The notes under the pieces: generated by a model
What the model was told of the DNA's origin: nothing
Databases searched by the model: none
What the model saw: only the letters and a program-made list of their open reading frames with translations
DNA from: Thermoleophilaceae bacterium
GTDB lineage: Bacteria; Actinomycetota; Thermoleophilia; Solirubrobacterales; Thermoleophilaceae
Assembly (NCBI GenBank): GCA_040901445.1
Contig: JBBDYQ010000022.1
Coordinates: forward strand, 186,001-250,000
Reading direction: 5' to 3'
Length of the DNA stretch: 64,000 nucleotides
Part shown: piece by piece, positions 16,895 to 24,034 of the stretch
How positions within the stretch are numbered: the first letter of the stretch is position 1
Layout: every line of letters starts with the position of its first letter
Program-made: the position numbers and the translations under genes

Positions 16895-18633
16895 CCGAGC
16901 CCTCGGCGCTCCCCGCCGCCGAGGCCGGAGAGAACACTCCCTCGAACGGCATCACGCCCCCCCGCCGCCGAGGCGGCGCCAGCCGTCCGCTGGCCGACGT
17001 GCTCGTGGAGCTGGGCTTCGTGGGCGCCGACCGCATGGCGGCGGCCGTGGAGCAGGGCCGTGCCGAGGGCGCCACGCCAGAGCGGGTGCTGGCCGAGGCG
17101 GGAGACCTGACCCCCGACCGGCACGCCCGCGCCCTGGCCGAACGCTCGGGCCTGGAGCACGTGGACCTGGCGATCTACAAGCCGGACCTGTCGGCCACGA
17201 ACCTGATCAGCGCCCAGAAGGCGCGGCGTTACGAGGCCGTGCCGATCGGCTACGACGAGGCCGGCACGCTGCTCGTGGCGATGGCGAAGCCGGGCAACGT
17301 GCTCGCCCTGGACGACTTCAAGCTCATGACGGGCAGCGAGGTGCGCGCCGTGGTGGCGTCGGCCGACGACATCGCCGGTCTGATCGGGCGCATGAACCGC
17401 CTGGACGACGCGGTGGCCGAGGCCGTGGAGGACCAGGACGAGGAGGAGCTGGCCGTCGTCTCCGAGATCCGCGAGTCGGCCGATGACGCGCCCGTCATCA
17501 AGCTCGTGAACTCGATCATCGCCCAGGCCGCCCAGGACGGTGCCTCCGACATCCACTTCGAACCCGAGGGCCGCGACATGCGCGTGCGCTTCCGCGTGGA
17601 CGGCGTGCTCACCGAGACCACCACGATCCCGCGACGCATGATCCCCGGCGTGATCTCGCGGGTGAAGATCATGGGCGACCTCGACATCGCCGAGCGGCGC
17701 ATGCCCCAGGACGGACGCGTGGGGCTCACGGTGGAGGGCCGCGGGGTCGACATCCGGATCGTGACGATCCCGTCGGTGCACGGCGAGGGCATCGTCATGC
17801 GCCTGCTCGACAAGGACACGTCGCTGATCACGCTCGACGCGCTCGGCATGAAGGACGACAGCCGCGACCGCTTCGAGGCCGCCAGCCGCGCCTCCCATGG
17901 CTGCGTGCTGGTGACGGGGCCCACCGGGTCGGGCAAGTCCACCACGCTGTACGCGGCGCTCAACGCCATCAACTCGATCGACAAGCACATCATCACGATC
18001 GAGGACCCGGTGGAGTACCAGCTCCCGGGCCTCACCCAGATCCAGGTGAACAACCGCTCGGGGCTGACGTTCGCGCGCGGCCTGCGCTCCATGCTGCGCG
18101 CCGATCCCGACGTGATCATGGTCGGCGAGATCCGCGACGGCGAGACCGCGCGCATCGCGGTGGAGTCCGCGCTCACCGGCCACCTCGTCCTCTCCACCCT
18201 GCACACCAACGACGCGCCGTCCGCGATCACCCGCCTCACCGAGATGGGGATCGAGCCCTTCCTCACCGCCTCGGCCGTGGACTGCGTGGTGGCTCAGCGG
18301 CTGGCGCGAATGCTCTGCCGGCACTGCCGCAGGGAGACCACGCTCGGCCCGGACGCGCTCGCCGCCGCGGGCCATGAGGTGGAGGAGCCGATCCAGGCCT
18401 TCGAGCCGGCCGGCTGCGGCCGCTGCGGCGGCAGCGGGTATCGCGGCCGCACCGGCCTGTTCGAGGTGATGAGCGTGAGCGAGGAGATCCGCTCGCTCGC
18501 GATCAAGCGCGAGTCCGCCGACGTGATCCGCACCGTGGCCGTGGAGCAGGGAATGCGCCTGCTGCGCGACGACGGGCTGGAGAAGGTGCGCCACGGCGTG
18601 ACCTCCATCGCCGAGGTGGCGAGGGTCGCGTGA
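16891..18633 (+). CDS. pilB: type IV pilus assembly ATPase PilB (GspE/T2SSE family)
   Basis: Cytosolic hexameric ATPase that powers pilin polymerisation. Its 580 residues comprise an N-terminal GspE_N-like domain (PLADVLVELGFVGADRMAAA ... PIGYDEAGTLLVAMAKPGN), then the motor core. Walker A is GPTGSGKS (about 343-350), the Asp box is ITIEDPVEYQLPGLTQIQVN, Walker B is RADPDVIMVGEIRDGETA and the His box is TGHLVLSTLHTNDA. A zinc-binding tetracysteine lies between about residues 476 and 511 (CRHC and CGRC). ATG 16891 overlaps the previous stop. The set pilB-pilT-pilC is contiguous here, while the pilins start 13 kb downstream. Confidence 0.96.
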   Translation: MTEPSALPAAEAGENTPSNGITPPRRRGGASRPLADVLVELGFVGADRMAAAVEQGRAEGATPERVLAEAGDLTPDRHARALAERSGLEHVDLAIYKPDLSATNLISAQKARRYEAVPIGYDEAGTLLVAMAKPGNVLALDDFKLMTGSEVRAVVASADDIAGLIGRMNRLDDAVAEAVEDQDEEELAVVSEIRESADDAPVIKLVNSIIAQAAQDGASDIHFEPEGRDMRVRFRVDGVLTETTTIPRRMIPGVISRVKIMGDLDIAERRMPQDGRVGLTVEGRGVDIRIVTIPSVHGEGIVMRLLDKDTSLITLDALGMKDDSRDRFEAASRASHGCVLVTGPTGSGKSTTLYAALNAINSIDKHIITIEDPVEYQLPGLTQIQVNNRSGLTFARGLRSMLRADPDVIMVGEIRDGETARIAVESALTGHLVLSTLHTNDAPSAITRLTEMGIEPFLTASAVDCVVAQRLARMLCRHCRRETTLGPDALAAAGHEVEEPIQAFEPAGCGRCGGSGYRGRTGLFEVMSVSEEIRSLAIKRESADVIRTVAVEQGMRLLRDDGLEKVRHGVTSIAEVARVA

Positions 18634-18663
18634 GCTGCCGATAACGAGGAGGACCCAGACCGC

Positions 18664-19737
18664 ATGAGCATCGATTTCGCCGACATCCTGATCGAGGTCT
18701 CGCGCCTCGGAGCATCCGACCTGCACCTCACGGCCGGCTCGCCTCCGATGGTGCGCGAGCGTGGCCGCCTGCGCGCGCTGGACTACCCCAAGCTGTCCCC
18801 GCAGGACACGCGCGAGATCGTCTACTCGATCCTCACCAACGACCAGCGCAAGAAGCTCGAGACCGACTGGCAGATCGACCTCTCCTACGCGGTCCCCGGC
18901 CACGGCCGCTACCGCGTGAACGCCTACTACCAGCGCGCCTCGCTCGGCGCCGCGTTCCGGCTGATCCCCCAGGACATGCCGCACCTGGAGACCCTCGGGC
19001 TGCCGCAGGTCCTGATGGACTTCGCGCGCAAGCCGCGCGGCCTGGTGCTCGTGACCGGCCCGACCGGCTCGGGCAAGTCCACGACGCTCGCGGCCATGGT
19101 CGACCGCATCAACGACGAGCGCCACGAGCACATCCTCACCGTGGAGGACCCGATCGAGTTCCTCCACCGGCACAAGAACTGCATCGTCAACCAGCGCGAG
19201 CTGGGCTCGGACGCGCAGAGCTTCGCGATGGGCCTCAAGGCCGCGCTGCGCCAGGACCCCGACGTGATCCTGGTGGGCGAGATGCGCGACCTCGAGACCA
19301 TCTCCACCGCCCTGACCGCCGCGGAGACCGGGCACCTCGTCTTCGCCACCCTGCACACGCAGGACACCGCACAGACGGTGGACCGCATCGTGGACGTCTT
19401 CCCGCCCGAGCAGCAGCACCAGGTGCGCGTGCAGCTGTCGGTGGCCCTGCAGGGCATCGTCACCCAGCAGCTGCTGCAGACGACCGACGGCAAGGGCCGC
19501 GTGTGCGCCGCCGAGGTGCTGGTGCCCACGCCTGCCGTGCGCAACCTCATCCGCGAGGGCAAGACGCACCAGATCTACTCGGCGCTGCAGACCGGCGGCT
19601 CGCACGGCATGCAGACGATGGACGCCGCGCTGGCGGAGCTCGTGCGCGCCAACAAGATCACCCGCGAGCTGGCGGAGTCACGCTCCTCCACGCCGCAGGA
19701 GCTGCGCCGGCTGCTCGGAACGGTGAAGGTCGCGTAG
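18664..19737 (+). CDS. pilT: type IV pilus retraction ATPase PilT
   Basis: Retraction motor, 357 residues, normal for PilT. The N-terminal PAS-like part (VSRLGASDLHLTAGSPPMVR) and linker precede Walker A GPTGSGKS (about 132-139), the Asp box TVEDPIEFLHRHKNCIVNQRE, Walker B LRQDPDVILVGEMRDLETI and the His box TGHLVFATLHTQDTAQTVDRI. VRVQLSVALQGIVTQQLL is the PilT C-terminal helix. It lacks the tetracysteine of PilB. The Shine-Dalgarno sequence gaggagg precedes ATG 18664. Its presence implies retractile pili (twitching or DNA uptake). Confidence 0.95.
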   Translation: MSIDFADILIEVSRLGASDLHLTAGSPPMVRERGRLRALDYPKLSPQDTREIVYSILTNDQRKKLETDWQIDLSYAVPGHGRYRVNAYYQRASLGAAFRLIPQDMPHLETLGLPQVLMDFARKPRGLVLVTGPTGSGKSTTLAAMVDRINDERHEHILTVEDPIEFLHRHKNCIVNQRELGSDAQSFAMGLKAALRQDPDVILVGEMRDLETISTALTAAETGHLVFATLHTQDTAQTVDRIVDVFPPEQQHQVRVQLSVALQGIVTQQLLQTTDGKGRVCAAEVLVPTPAVRNLIREGKTHQIYSALQTGGSHGMQTMDAALAELVRANKITRELAESRSSTPQELRRLLGTVKVA

Positions 19738-19744
19738 GGCGCGT

Positions 19745-20959
19745 ATGGCCACGTTCGCCTTCAAGGCCCTGGACCTCCAGGGCATCGCCCAGCGCGGGGA
19801 GCTGGACGCCGAGGACAAGCAGGCCGTGGCGTCGCAGCTGCGCTCCAAGGGCCTCATCGTCATCGACATCGAGGAGTGCAAGCCCACCGACGTGGGCGAC
19901 ATCCTCGGCCGCTTCAAGCGGGTCAAGCCACAGGAGCTCACCGTGATGACGCGGCAGCTCTCCACGATGATCTCCTCGGGCATGTCGCTCCTGCGCTCGT
20001 TCTACGTGCTGGAGGACCAGGCCGAGAACGAGAAGCTGCGCGACGCGCTCGTCCAGATCCGCAAGGACGTGGAGGCGGGCATCTCGCTGTCCGGCGCGTT
20101 CGAGCGCCACCCCGACATCTTCAGCGACCTCTACGTGGCGATGGTGGCCGCCGGCGAGACGGGCGGCATCCTGGAGGACACCCTCAAGCGCGTGGCCGAC
20201 CAGCTCGAGAAGGACGACGCCCTGCGCCGCCAGGTGAAGTCGGCGATGACCTACCCGATCCTGATCGGCGGCTTCGCCGTGACCGTTCTCGTCGCGCTGG
20301 TGGCGTTCCTCGTCCCGGTGTTCGAGCAGGTGTTCGAGGACTTCGGCGGGGAGCTGCCGGCCATCACGAAGATGACCGTGACGTTGTCGCACTTCATCAC
20401 GGGCCGCTGGTACATCCTGATCGCCATCGTCATCGCCGTCATCTACGCCTTCAAGCGCTGGAAGGCGTCCGAGAAGGGCCGCGAGCAGTGGGACCGCTTC
20501 AAGCTGAAGCTGCCCTGGAAGATCGGCGGCATCGTGCAGAAGGTTGCGCTGGCGCGCTTCTCCCGCACCTACTCCGCCCTGATCGCCGCCGGCGTGCCGA
20601 TGCTCGAGGCCATCGAGATCACCGGCCGCACCTCGGGCAACAAGGTGATCGAGAAGGCCATGGATGCGGTGCGCGACTCGGTGAAGCGCGGCGGCTCGAT
20701 CGCCGCGCCCATGCGCTCGGAGCCGAGCGCCTTCCCGGTGATGGTCACCCAGATGATCGGCGTGGGCGAGGAGACCGGCGCGCTGGACGCCATGCTCACG
20801 AAGATCGCCGAGTTCTACGAGGACGAGGTCGCGGCCGCCCTGAAGATGCTGACGTCGATCCTCGAGCCGGTGATGATCATGTTCGTCGGCGCCATGGTCG
20901 GGTTCATCGTCATCTCGATGTACCTCCCGATGTTCCAGGTGTACGACCAGATCAAGTAA
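19745..20959 (+). CDS. pilC: type IV pilus inner-membrane platform protein PilC (GspF family)
   Basis: A 404-residue integral membrane platform that couples PilB/PilT to pilin extraction. Two T2SSF repeats are visible: the first with LTVMTRQLSTMISSGMSLLR and MVAAGETGGILEDTLKRVAD, the second with VALARFSRTYSALIAAGVPM and MIGVGEETGALDAMLTKIAE. The hydrophobic segments are YPILIGGFAVTVLVALVAFL, WYILIAIVIAVIYAFKRW and the C-terminal helix IMFVGAMVGFIVISMYLPMF. The first residues ATFAFKALDLQG are a typical PilC start. It is the last gene of this pilus sub-operon and ends 25 bases before a palindromic repeat. Confidence 0.95.
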   Translation: MATFAFKALDLQGIAQRGELDAEDKQAVASQLRSKGLIVIDIEECKPTDVGDILGRFKRVKPQELTVMTRQLSTMISSGMSLLRSFYVLEDQAENEKLRDALVQIRKDVEAGISLSGAFERHPDIFSDLYVAMVAAGETGGILEDTLKRVADQLEKDDALRRQVKSAMTYPILIGGFAVTVLVALVAFLVPVFEQVFEDFGGELPAITKMTVTLSHFITGRWYILIAIVIAVIYAFKRWKASEKGREQWDRFKLKLPWKIGGIVQKVALARFSRTYSALIAAGVPMLEAIEITGRTSGNKVIEKAMDAVRDSVKRGGSIAAPMRSEPSAFPVMVTQMIGVGEETGALDAMLTKIAEFYEDEVAAALKMLTSILEPVMIMFVGAMVGFIVISMYLPMFQVYDQIK

Positions 20960-20983
20960 GGCGGGGCTCGGCTCGCCGCCGCG

Positions 20984-21030
20984 ACGAACGTCGCTGGGTG
21001 GCCCCATAGGGGGCGGCGAGCGACGTTCGC
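20984..21030. repeat. palindromic intergenic element, copy 1 (between convergent genes)
   Basis: Outer arms CGAACGTCGCT (20985-20995) and AGCGACGTTCG (21019-21029) enclose a small inner stem, GCCCC (21001-21005) with GGGGC (21010-21014) around ATAG. It lies between pilC and the convergent DsrE-family gene, where it may serve as a bidirectional terminator. A related copy with the same arms and the same CCCCATAGGGG core lies at 53545-53592. Confidence 0.8.
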
Positions 21031-21044
21031 TGGTGGCCGCGCCC

Positions 21045-21413
21045 TCAGTAGGTGAACGTCATCGCCTCGTCGCCGGCGAACTCCATCAGCGGCGAGGCGC
21101 CTTTGAGCTCGGCGTTCTGGACCAGTTCGTCCTCGTCCAGGTCACGCTCGTTGAAGCAGATCGGGCACACGTAGAAGCGCCCGCCCTTCTCGATGAACTG
21201 CTCGTGCACGCGCGCGACCGGCGGCTCCATGCCCTCGCGGATCGGGTCCGCGTAGCCGTCCATGGCGAGGCGCACGCCGTCCGACGTGAGCCACATCACC
21301 ACGTCCTTGCCCTGGTCCAGCGCGGCGCCGGCGGTGAGGTAGGCCACCACCACGCGGTCGGGGTCCTCCTCGCCGTGCGAGCAGCCGACGATCACGCGTC
21401 CGTTACCTGCCAT
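21045..21413 (-). CDS. DsrE/DsrF-like family protein
   Basis: A 122-residue DsrE-fold protein. The start VIVGCSHGEEDPDRVVVAYL, then ALDQGKDVVMWLTSDGVRLA and KGGRFYVCPICF, are the pattern of the DsrE-like proteins annotated as sulfur-reduction or predicted peroxiredoxin proteins. Conserved cysteines (in GCSHG and CPIC) could carry persulfide or another chalcogen. I chose ATG 21413 because it shares its A with the stop of the upstream methyltransferase (TGATG); GTG 21416 is possible. Tight coupling to the UGA-containing methyltransferase suggests the two act together on sulfur, selenium or arsenic compounds. Confidence 0.85.
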   Translation of the reverse strand: MAGNGRVIVGCSHGEEDPDRVVVAYLTAGAALDQGKDVVMWLTSDGVRLAMDGYADPIREGMEPPVARVHEQFIEKGGRFYVCPICFNERDLDEDELVQNAELKGASPLMEFAGDEAMTFTY

Positions 21414-22210
21414 CACTCATCCCCCCTTGGTTTCGTGGCGCGGATGGTCGACCCCATCGCGCCGAACTTGGCGGCCTTGCGCCGCGTGTCCTCGAACGCC
21501 GAGCGGGCGTAGGTGTCCACGAGCTCGCCCTGCTCGATCTCCGTGTAGCCCATCCCCACGAGGATGCGCGCGTGCTCTCCTTCCAGGAGAGCCCCGGCGA
21601 TTCACCCGGTCCAGAGGTCGATGCGCTTGCGTGCGTCCTCGGAGACCTCGGTGTGGACCACGACGTCGGCCACCTGCAGCCGGCCACCGGGGCGCAGCAC
21701 GCGGTCGATCTCGGCGAAGACCGCCTCCTTGTCGGGCACGAGGTCGATGACGCCGTTGGAAAGGACGACGTCCACGGACCCGTCCTCCAAGGGCAGCGAC
21801 TCGATCAGCGACTCGTGCACCTCGACGTTGGTCAGCCCCATCTCGCGCGCGCTCTCCCGCGCCCGGTCGAGCATGGCCGGGGTCATGTCGATCCCGGTCA
21901 CGTGCCCGCCCGGGCCGGCCATCTGAGCGGCCACCAGCAGGTCGGTGCCGGCGCCGCAGCCGAGGTCGAGCACCCGCCGGTCCGCCTCCACGCGCCCGAG
22001 GGAGAAGGGGTTGGCCACGCCCGCGAAGCTCTCCACGGTCGCGTCGGGCACGCGCGAGAGCTCGGGCTGGGGATAGTCCAGGTCCTCAGCCCACGCGCGG
22101 CCGGTGGGGAAGAGAAAGTCCTGGCCCTGTTCGCTGGAGACGTCGGTGTAGGTCTGCCGGATCTCGCGCCGGAGGACGTCGACGTCCACGGGGAGGTTCA
22201 CGGTGCTCAC
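21413..22210 (-). CDS. ArsM-like SAM-dependent methyltransferase with in-frame UGA (probable selenocysteine)
   Basis: A Rossmann methyltransferase of the arsenite-methyltransferase-like group. Residues 1-202 contain motif I VLDLGCGAGTD (80-90), GIDMTPAMLDRAR, EDGSVDVVLSNGVIDLVPDK and FAEIDRVLRPGGRLQVADVV, then reach RKRIDLWTG followed by UGA (21604-21602). In frame, 62 more codons follow (IAGALLEGEHARILVGMGYT, then EIEQGELVDTYARSAF, ending TKPRGDE) before a stop at 21413-21415. In this family the residue before IAGAL is a conserved, metalloid-binding cysteine, so UGA replaces exactly that residue. Read through, the protein is 265 residues long, the family length, and its stop overlaps the DsrE start; read as a stop, 188 bases of conserved coding sequence are unexplained. 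Sequencing error and pseudogene remain alternatives. Confidence 0.75.
21574..21592 (-). promoter_or_regulatory. bacterial SECIS-like hairpin just downstream of the UGA
   Basis: On the sense (minus) strand, GCTCTCC, loop TGGAA, GGAGAGC forms a perfect 7-bp stem. The stem starts nine bases after the UGA and the loop begins 16 bases after it, with G as the second loop base. Bacterial SECIS elements that recruit SelB are short stem-loops at this distance with a G among the first loop bases. Agreement in stem, loop and spacing supports selenocysteine decoding. Confidence 0.65.
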
Positions 22211-22270
22211 GAGGCGAGCCTACCCCCGCCCGGCCGGTCTGCCCAGCACCGCTGGGGCATGGAGGGGTTT

Positions 22271-23218
22271 CTAAGCCGGCATGTCCACGACGCACGCGGG
22301 CACCGTGGCGTCGCAGCAGTCGGTGAGCGTGGTGATGAAGGCGCGCTCGGACGGCGTCAGGTGGCGGTCGTGTGCGCGCAGCAGCTGGATTGGCCGTGAG
22401 GGGGTGGCCCCGCCCGCGATGCGGAAGGAGCTCAGGCGCCCCTGCTCGAGCTCGTCCTCCACCACCAGCCGGGAGACGAAGCCCACGCCGAGCCCGGCCG
22501 CCACCGCCCGCTTGATCGCCTCGTTGGAGTCGAGCTCCCACGTCTTGGCCGGGCGCACCCCGGCGGCGCTCAGGTGCCTGTCCGCTGTCGCGCGCGTGGA
22601 GGAGCCGCGCTCACGGACCAGCAGCGTGTGCCCGGCGAGCTCCTCTGCGCGGACGTCCTCTGCGGCGAAGGTGCCCGGCGCCACGATGCCCACGAGCTCG
22701 TCGTCGAGGAACGGCTCGACGGCCACGGTCGGGACGGCCTGGATCTCGCCCGCGATCCCCAGCTGAACCTCGCGCGTGGCGACCTGGCGCATGACCTCGG
22801 CGCTGGGGCCGATCGACATCGTCACGTCCACGCCCGGGTGGCGCTCGGCGAAGCACTTCAGCACCGAGGGGAGCACGTAGGTGCCCGGCGTGGTGGACGC
22901 CGCGAGCGTGAGCACGCCCGTTTCGCCCCCGCGCAGCGCCCGCAGCTCGTCCTCCATCGCCGCCAGTGAGCCGAGCATCTGCGAGGCGTGGTCGGCCACG
23001 ACGCGGCCGGCGTCGGTGAGGGTCGAGCCGCGGCCTTCGCGCCGCAGGAGCGGCTCACCGACCGCGCCCTCGAGGGTCTTGAGGTGCTTCGTGGCCGACG
23101 GCTGCCCGATGCGGCACGCGTCGGCCGCCGCGGAGATCGAGCCGCGACGCTCCACCTCCACGAGCAGCCGCAGGCGCAGCGGGTCCAGCGCCTGGGCCAT
23201 GCCGTTCTGGAAGTTCAC
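22271..23218 (-). CDS. LysR-family transcriptional regulator with Cys-rich C terminus
   Basis: A 315-residue regulator (GTG 23218; ATG 23200, MAQALDPLRL, is a likely alternative). The winged-helix HTH is LRLLVEVERRGSISAAADAC, then QPSATKHLKTLEGAVGEPLL. The effector domain follows with GVLTLAASTTPGTYVLPSVL and WELDSNEAIKRAVAAGLGVG, resembling the CysB/CysL-type subgroup. The tail, TLTDCCDATVPACVVDMPA, contains CC-x6-C, unusual for LysR proteins; it could bind a thiophilic metal, metalloid or persulfide (inference). It is divergent from the metallo-hydrolase/MFS pair and probably in one operon with the methyltransferase and DsrE genes, so it likely controls both sides. Confidence 0.88.
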   Translation of the reverse strand: MNFQNGMAQALDPLRLRLLVEVERRGSISAAADACRIGQPSATKHLKTLEGAVGEPLLRREGRGSTLTDAGRVVADHASQMLGSLAAMEDELRALRGGETGVLTLAASTTPGTYVLPSVLKCFAERHPGVDVTMSIGPSAEVMRQVATREVQLGIAGEIQAVPTVAVEPFLDDELVGIVAPGTFAAEDVRAEELAGHTLLVRERGSSTRATADRHLSAAGVRPAKTWELDSNEAIKRAVAAGLGVGFVSRLVVEDELEQGRLSSFRIAGGATPSRPIQLLRAHDRHLTPSERAFITTLTDCCDATVPACVVDMPA

Positions 23219-23220
23219 GG

Positions 23221-23244
23221 ATTCCCAGTCTGCCCTAGCGGAAT
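23221..23244. promoter_or_regulatory. candidate LysR binding site in the divergent intergenic region
   Basis: ATTCC (23221-23225) and GGAAT (23240-23244) form a dyad with a 14-base spacer in the 54-base gap between the LysR gene and the metallo-hydrolase gene. Dyads of this size near a divergent LysR gene are usual. TACCGT (23259-23264), eight bases before ATG 23273, is a plausible -10 box for a leaderless transcript. Confidence 0.45.
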
Positions 23245-23272
23245 GGAGAGCGCAACCCTACCGTCCACTCCC

Positions 23273-24034
23273 ATGTACTTCCGCCAGCTCCTCAACGACG
23301 ACACGGCGTGCGCCTCCTACCTCCTCGGCTGCAAGTCGCGTTCGAGCTTCGCGGTCGTGGACCCGCACATCGCCCTCGTCGACGACTACCTGCGCCTCGC
23401 CGAGGGGCAGGGAGCGTCGATCACCGCCGTCCTCGAGACCCACGTCCAGGCCGATCACGTGTCCGGCCTACCCGACCTCGTGGCCCGCACGGGGGCCACG
23501 GCCTACCTGCCCGAGGGAGCCGACGTGGCCTTCGACCACGTGGCGCTCGCGCACGGTGGAGAGGTCGAGCTCGGCAACGTCTCGGTGGGCGCCCTGGCCA
23601 CGCCCGGCCATGCCGCGGCGCACAACGCGTACACCGTCACCGACCACACCCGGGCCGAGGAGCCGTGGCTCGTGCTCACGGGTGACGCGCTGCTGGTGGG
23701 CGACGCCGGGCGCCCCGACCTCCACGCGTACGGCGAGCTGTCTCCCGAGGAGATGGCACGCCGGCTGCACCGCTCCATCCGCGATCGCATCCTCTCGCTG
23801 CCCGATCACGTGGCTCTCTACCCCGCGCACTACTCCGGCTCGGTGTGCGGCCGCGGGCTCTCCGCGGTGCCCGCGTCCACGGTCGGCTTCGAGCGCGCGC
23901 ACAACCCGGCGCTGCGCTTCGACGGCGAGGACGAGTTCGCGGCAGCGCTGGTGCGGGACATGCCGCCCGCGCCCGGCGGGCAGGCGGAGATCGTCGCGGC
24001 CAATCGCGCCGGGCGACCGCGTTCTCCCGCCTGA
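23273..24034 (+). CDS. MBL-fold metallo-hydrolase, persulfide dioxygenase (ETHE1)-like, with H-x-Q-x-D-H motif
   Basis: A 253-residue metallo-beta-lactamase-fold protein. The order of motifs follows glyoxalase II/ETHE1 persulfide dioxygenases: AVLETHVQADHVSGLPDLVA, PGHAAAHNAYTV, LVLTGDALLVGDAGRPDL and ALYPAHYSGSVCG. ETHE1-type enzymes oxidise glutathione or coenzyme-A-type persulfide to sulfite with a mononuclear iron (His, His, Asp). Here the canonical HxHxDH is HVQADH: Gln replaces the second His, which could change metal binding or activity. The neighbouring DsrE protein and UGA methyltransferase fit a sulfur or selenium substrate. No rhodanese domain is fused. Confidence 0.8.
   Translation: MYFRQLLNDDTACASYLLGCKSRSSFAVVDPHIALVDDYLRLAEGQGASITAVLETHVQADHVSGLPDLVARTGATAYLPEGADVAFDHVALAHGGEVELGNVSVGALATPGHAAAHNAYTVTDHTRAEEPWLVLTGDALLVGDAGRPDLHAYGELSPEEMARRLHRSIRDRILSLPDHVALYPAHYSGSVCGRGLSAVPASTVGFERAHNPALRFDGEDEFAAALVRDMPPAPGGQAEIVAANRAGRPRSPA

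Noticed and set aside
16846-19605. 919-codon minus-strand frame opposite pilB and pilT
   Set aside because: Low-complexity His/Arg/Leu/Ala composition; it is the mirror of two well-identified genes.
21413-21604. Methyltransferase as a pseudogene truncated by a nonsense mutation
   Set aside because: No other stop or frameshift occurs in the 62 codons after the UGA, the stop-start overlap with the DsrE gene is kept, the changed residue is the conserved Cys, and a SECIS-like hairpin follows. A recent mutation cannot be fully excluded.
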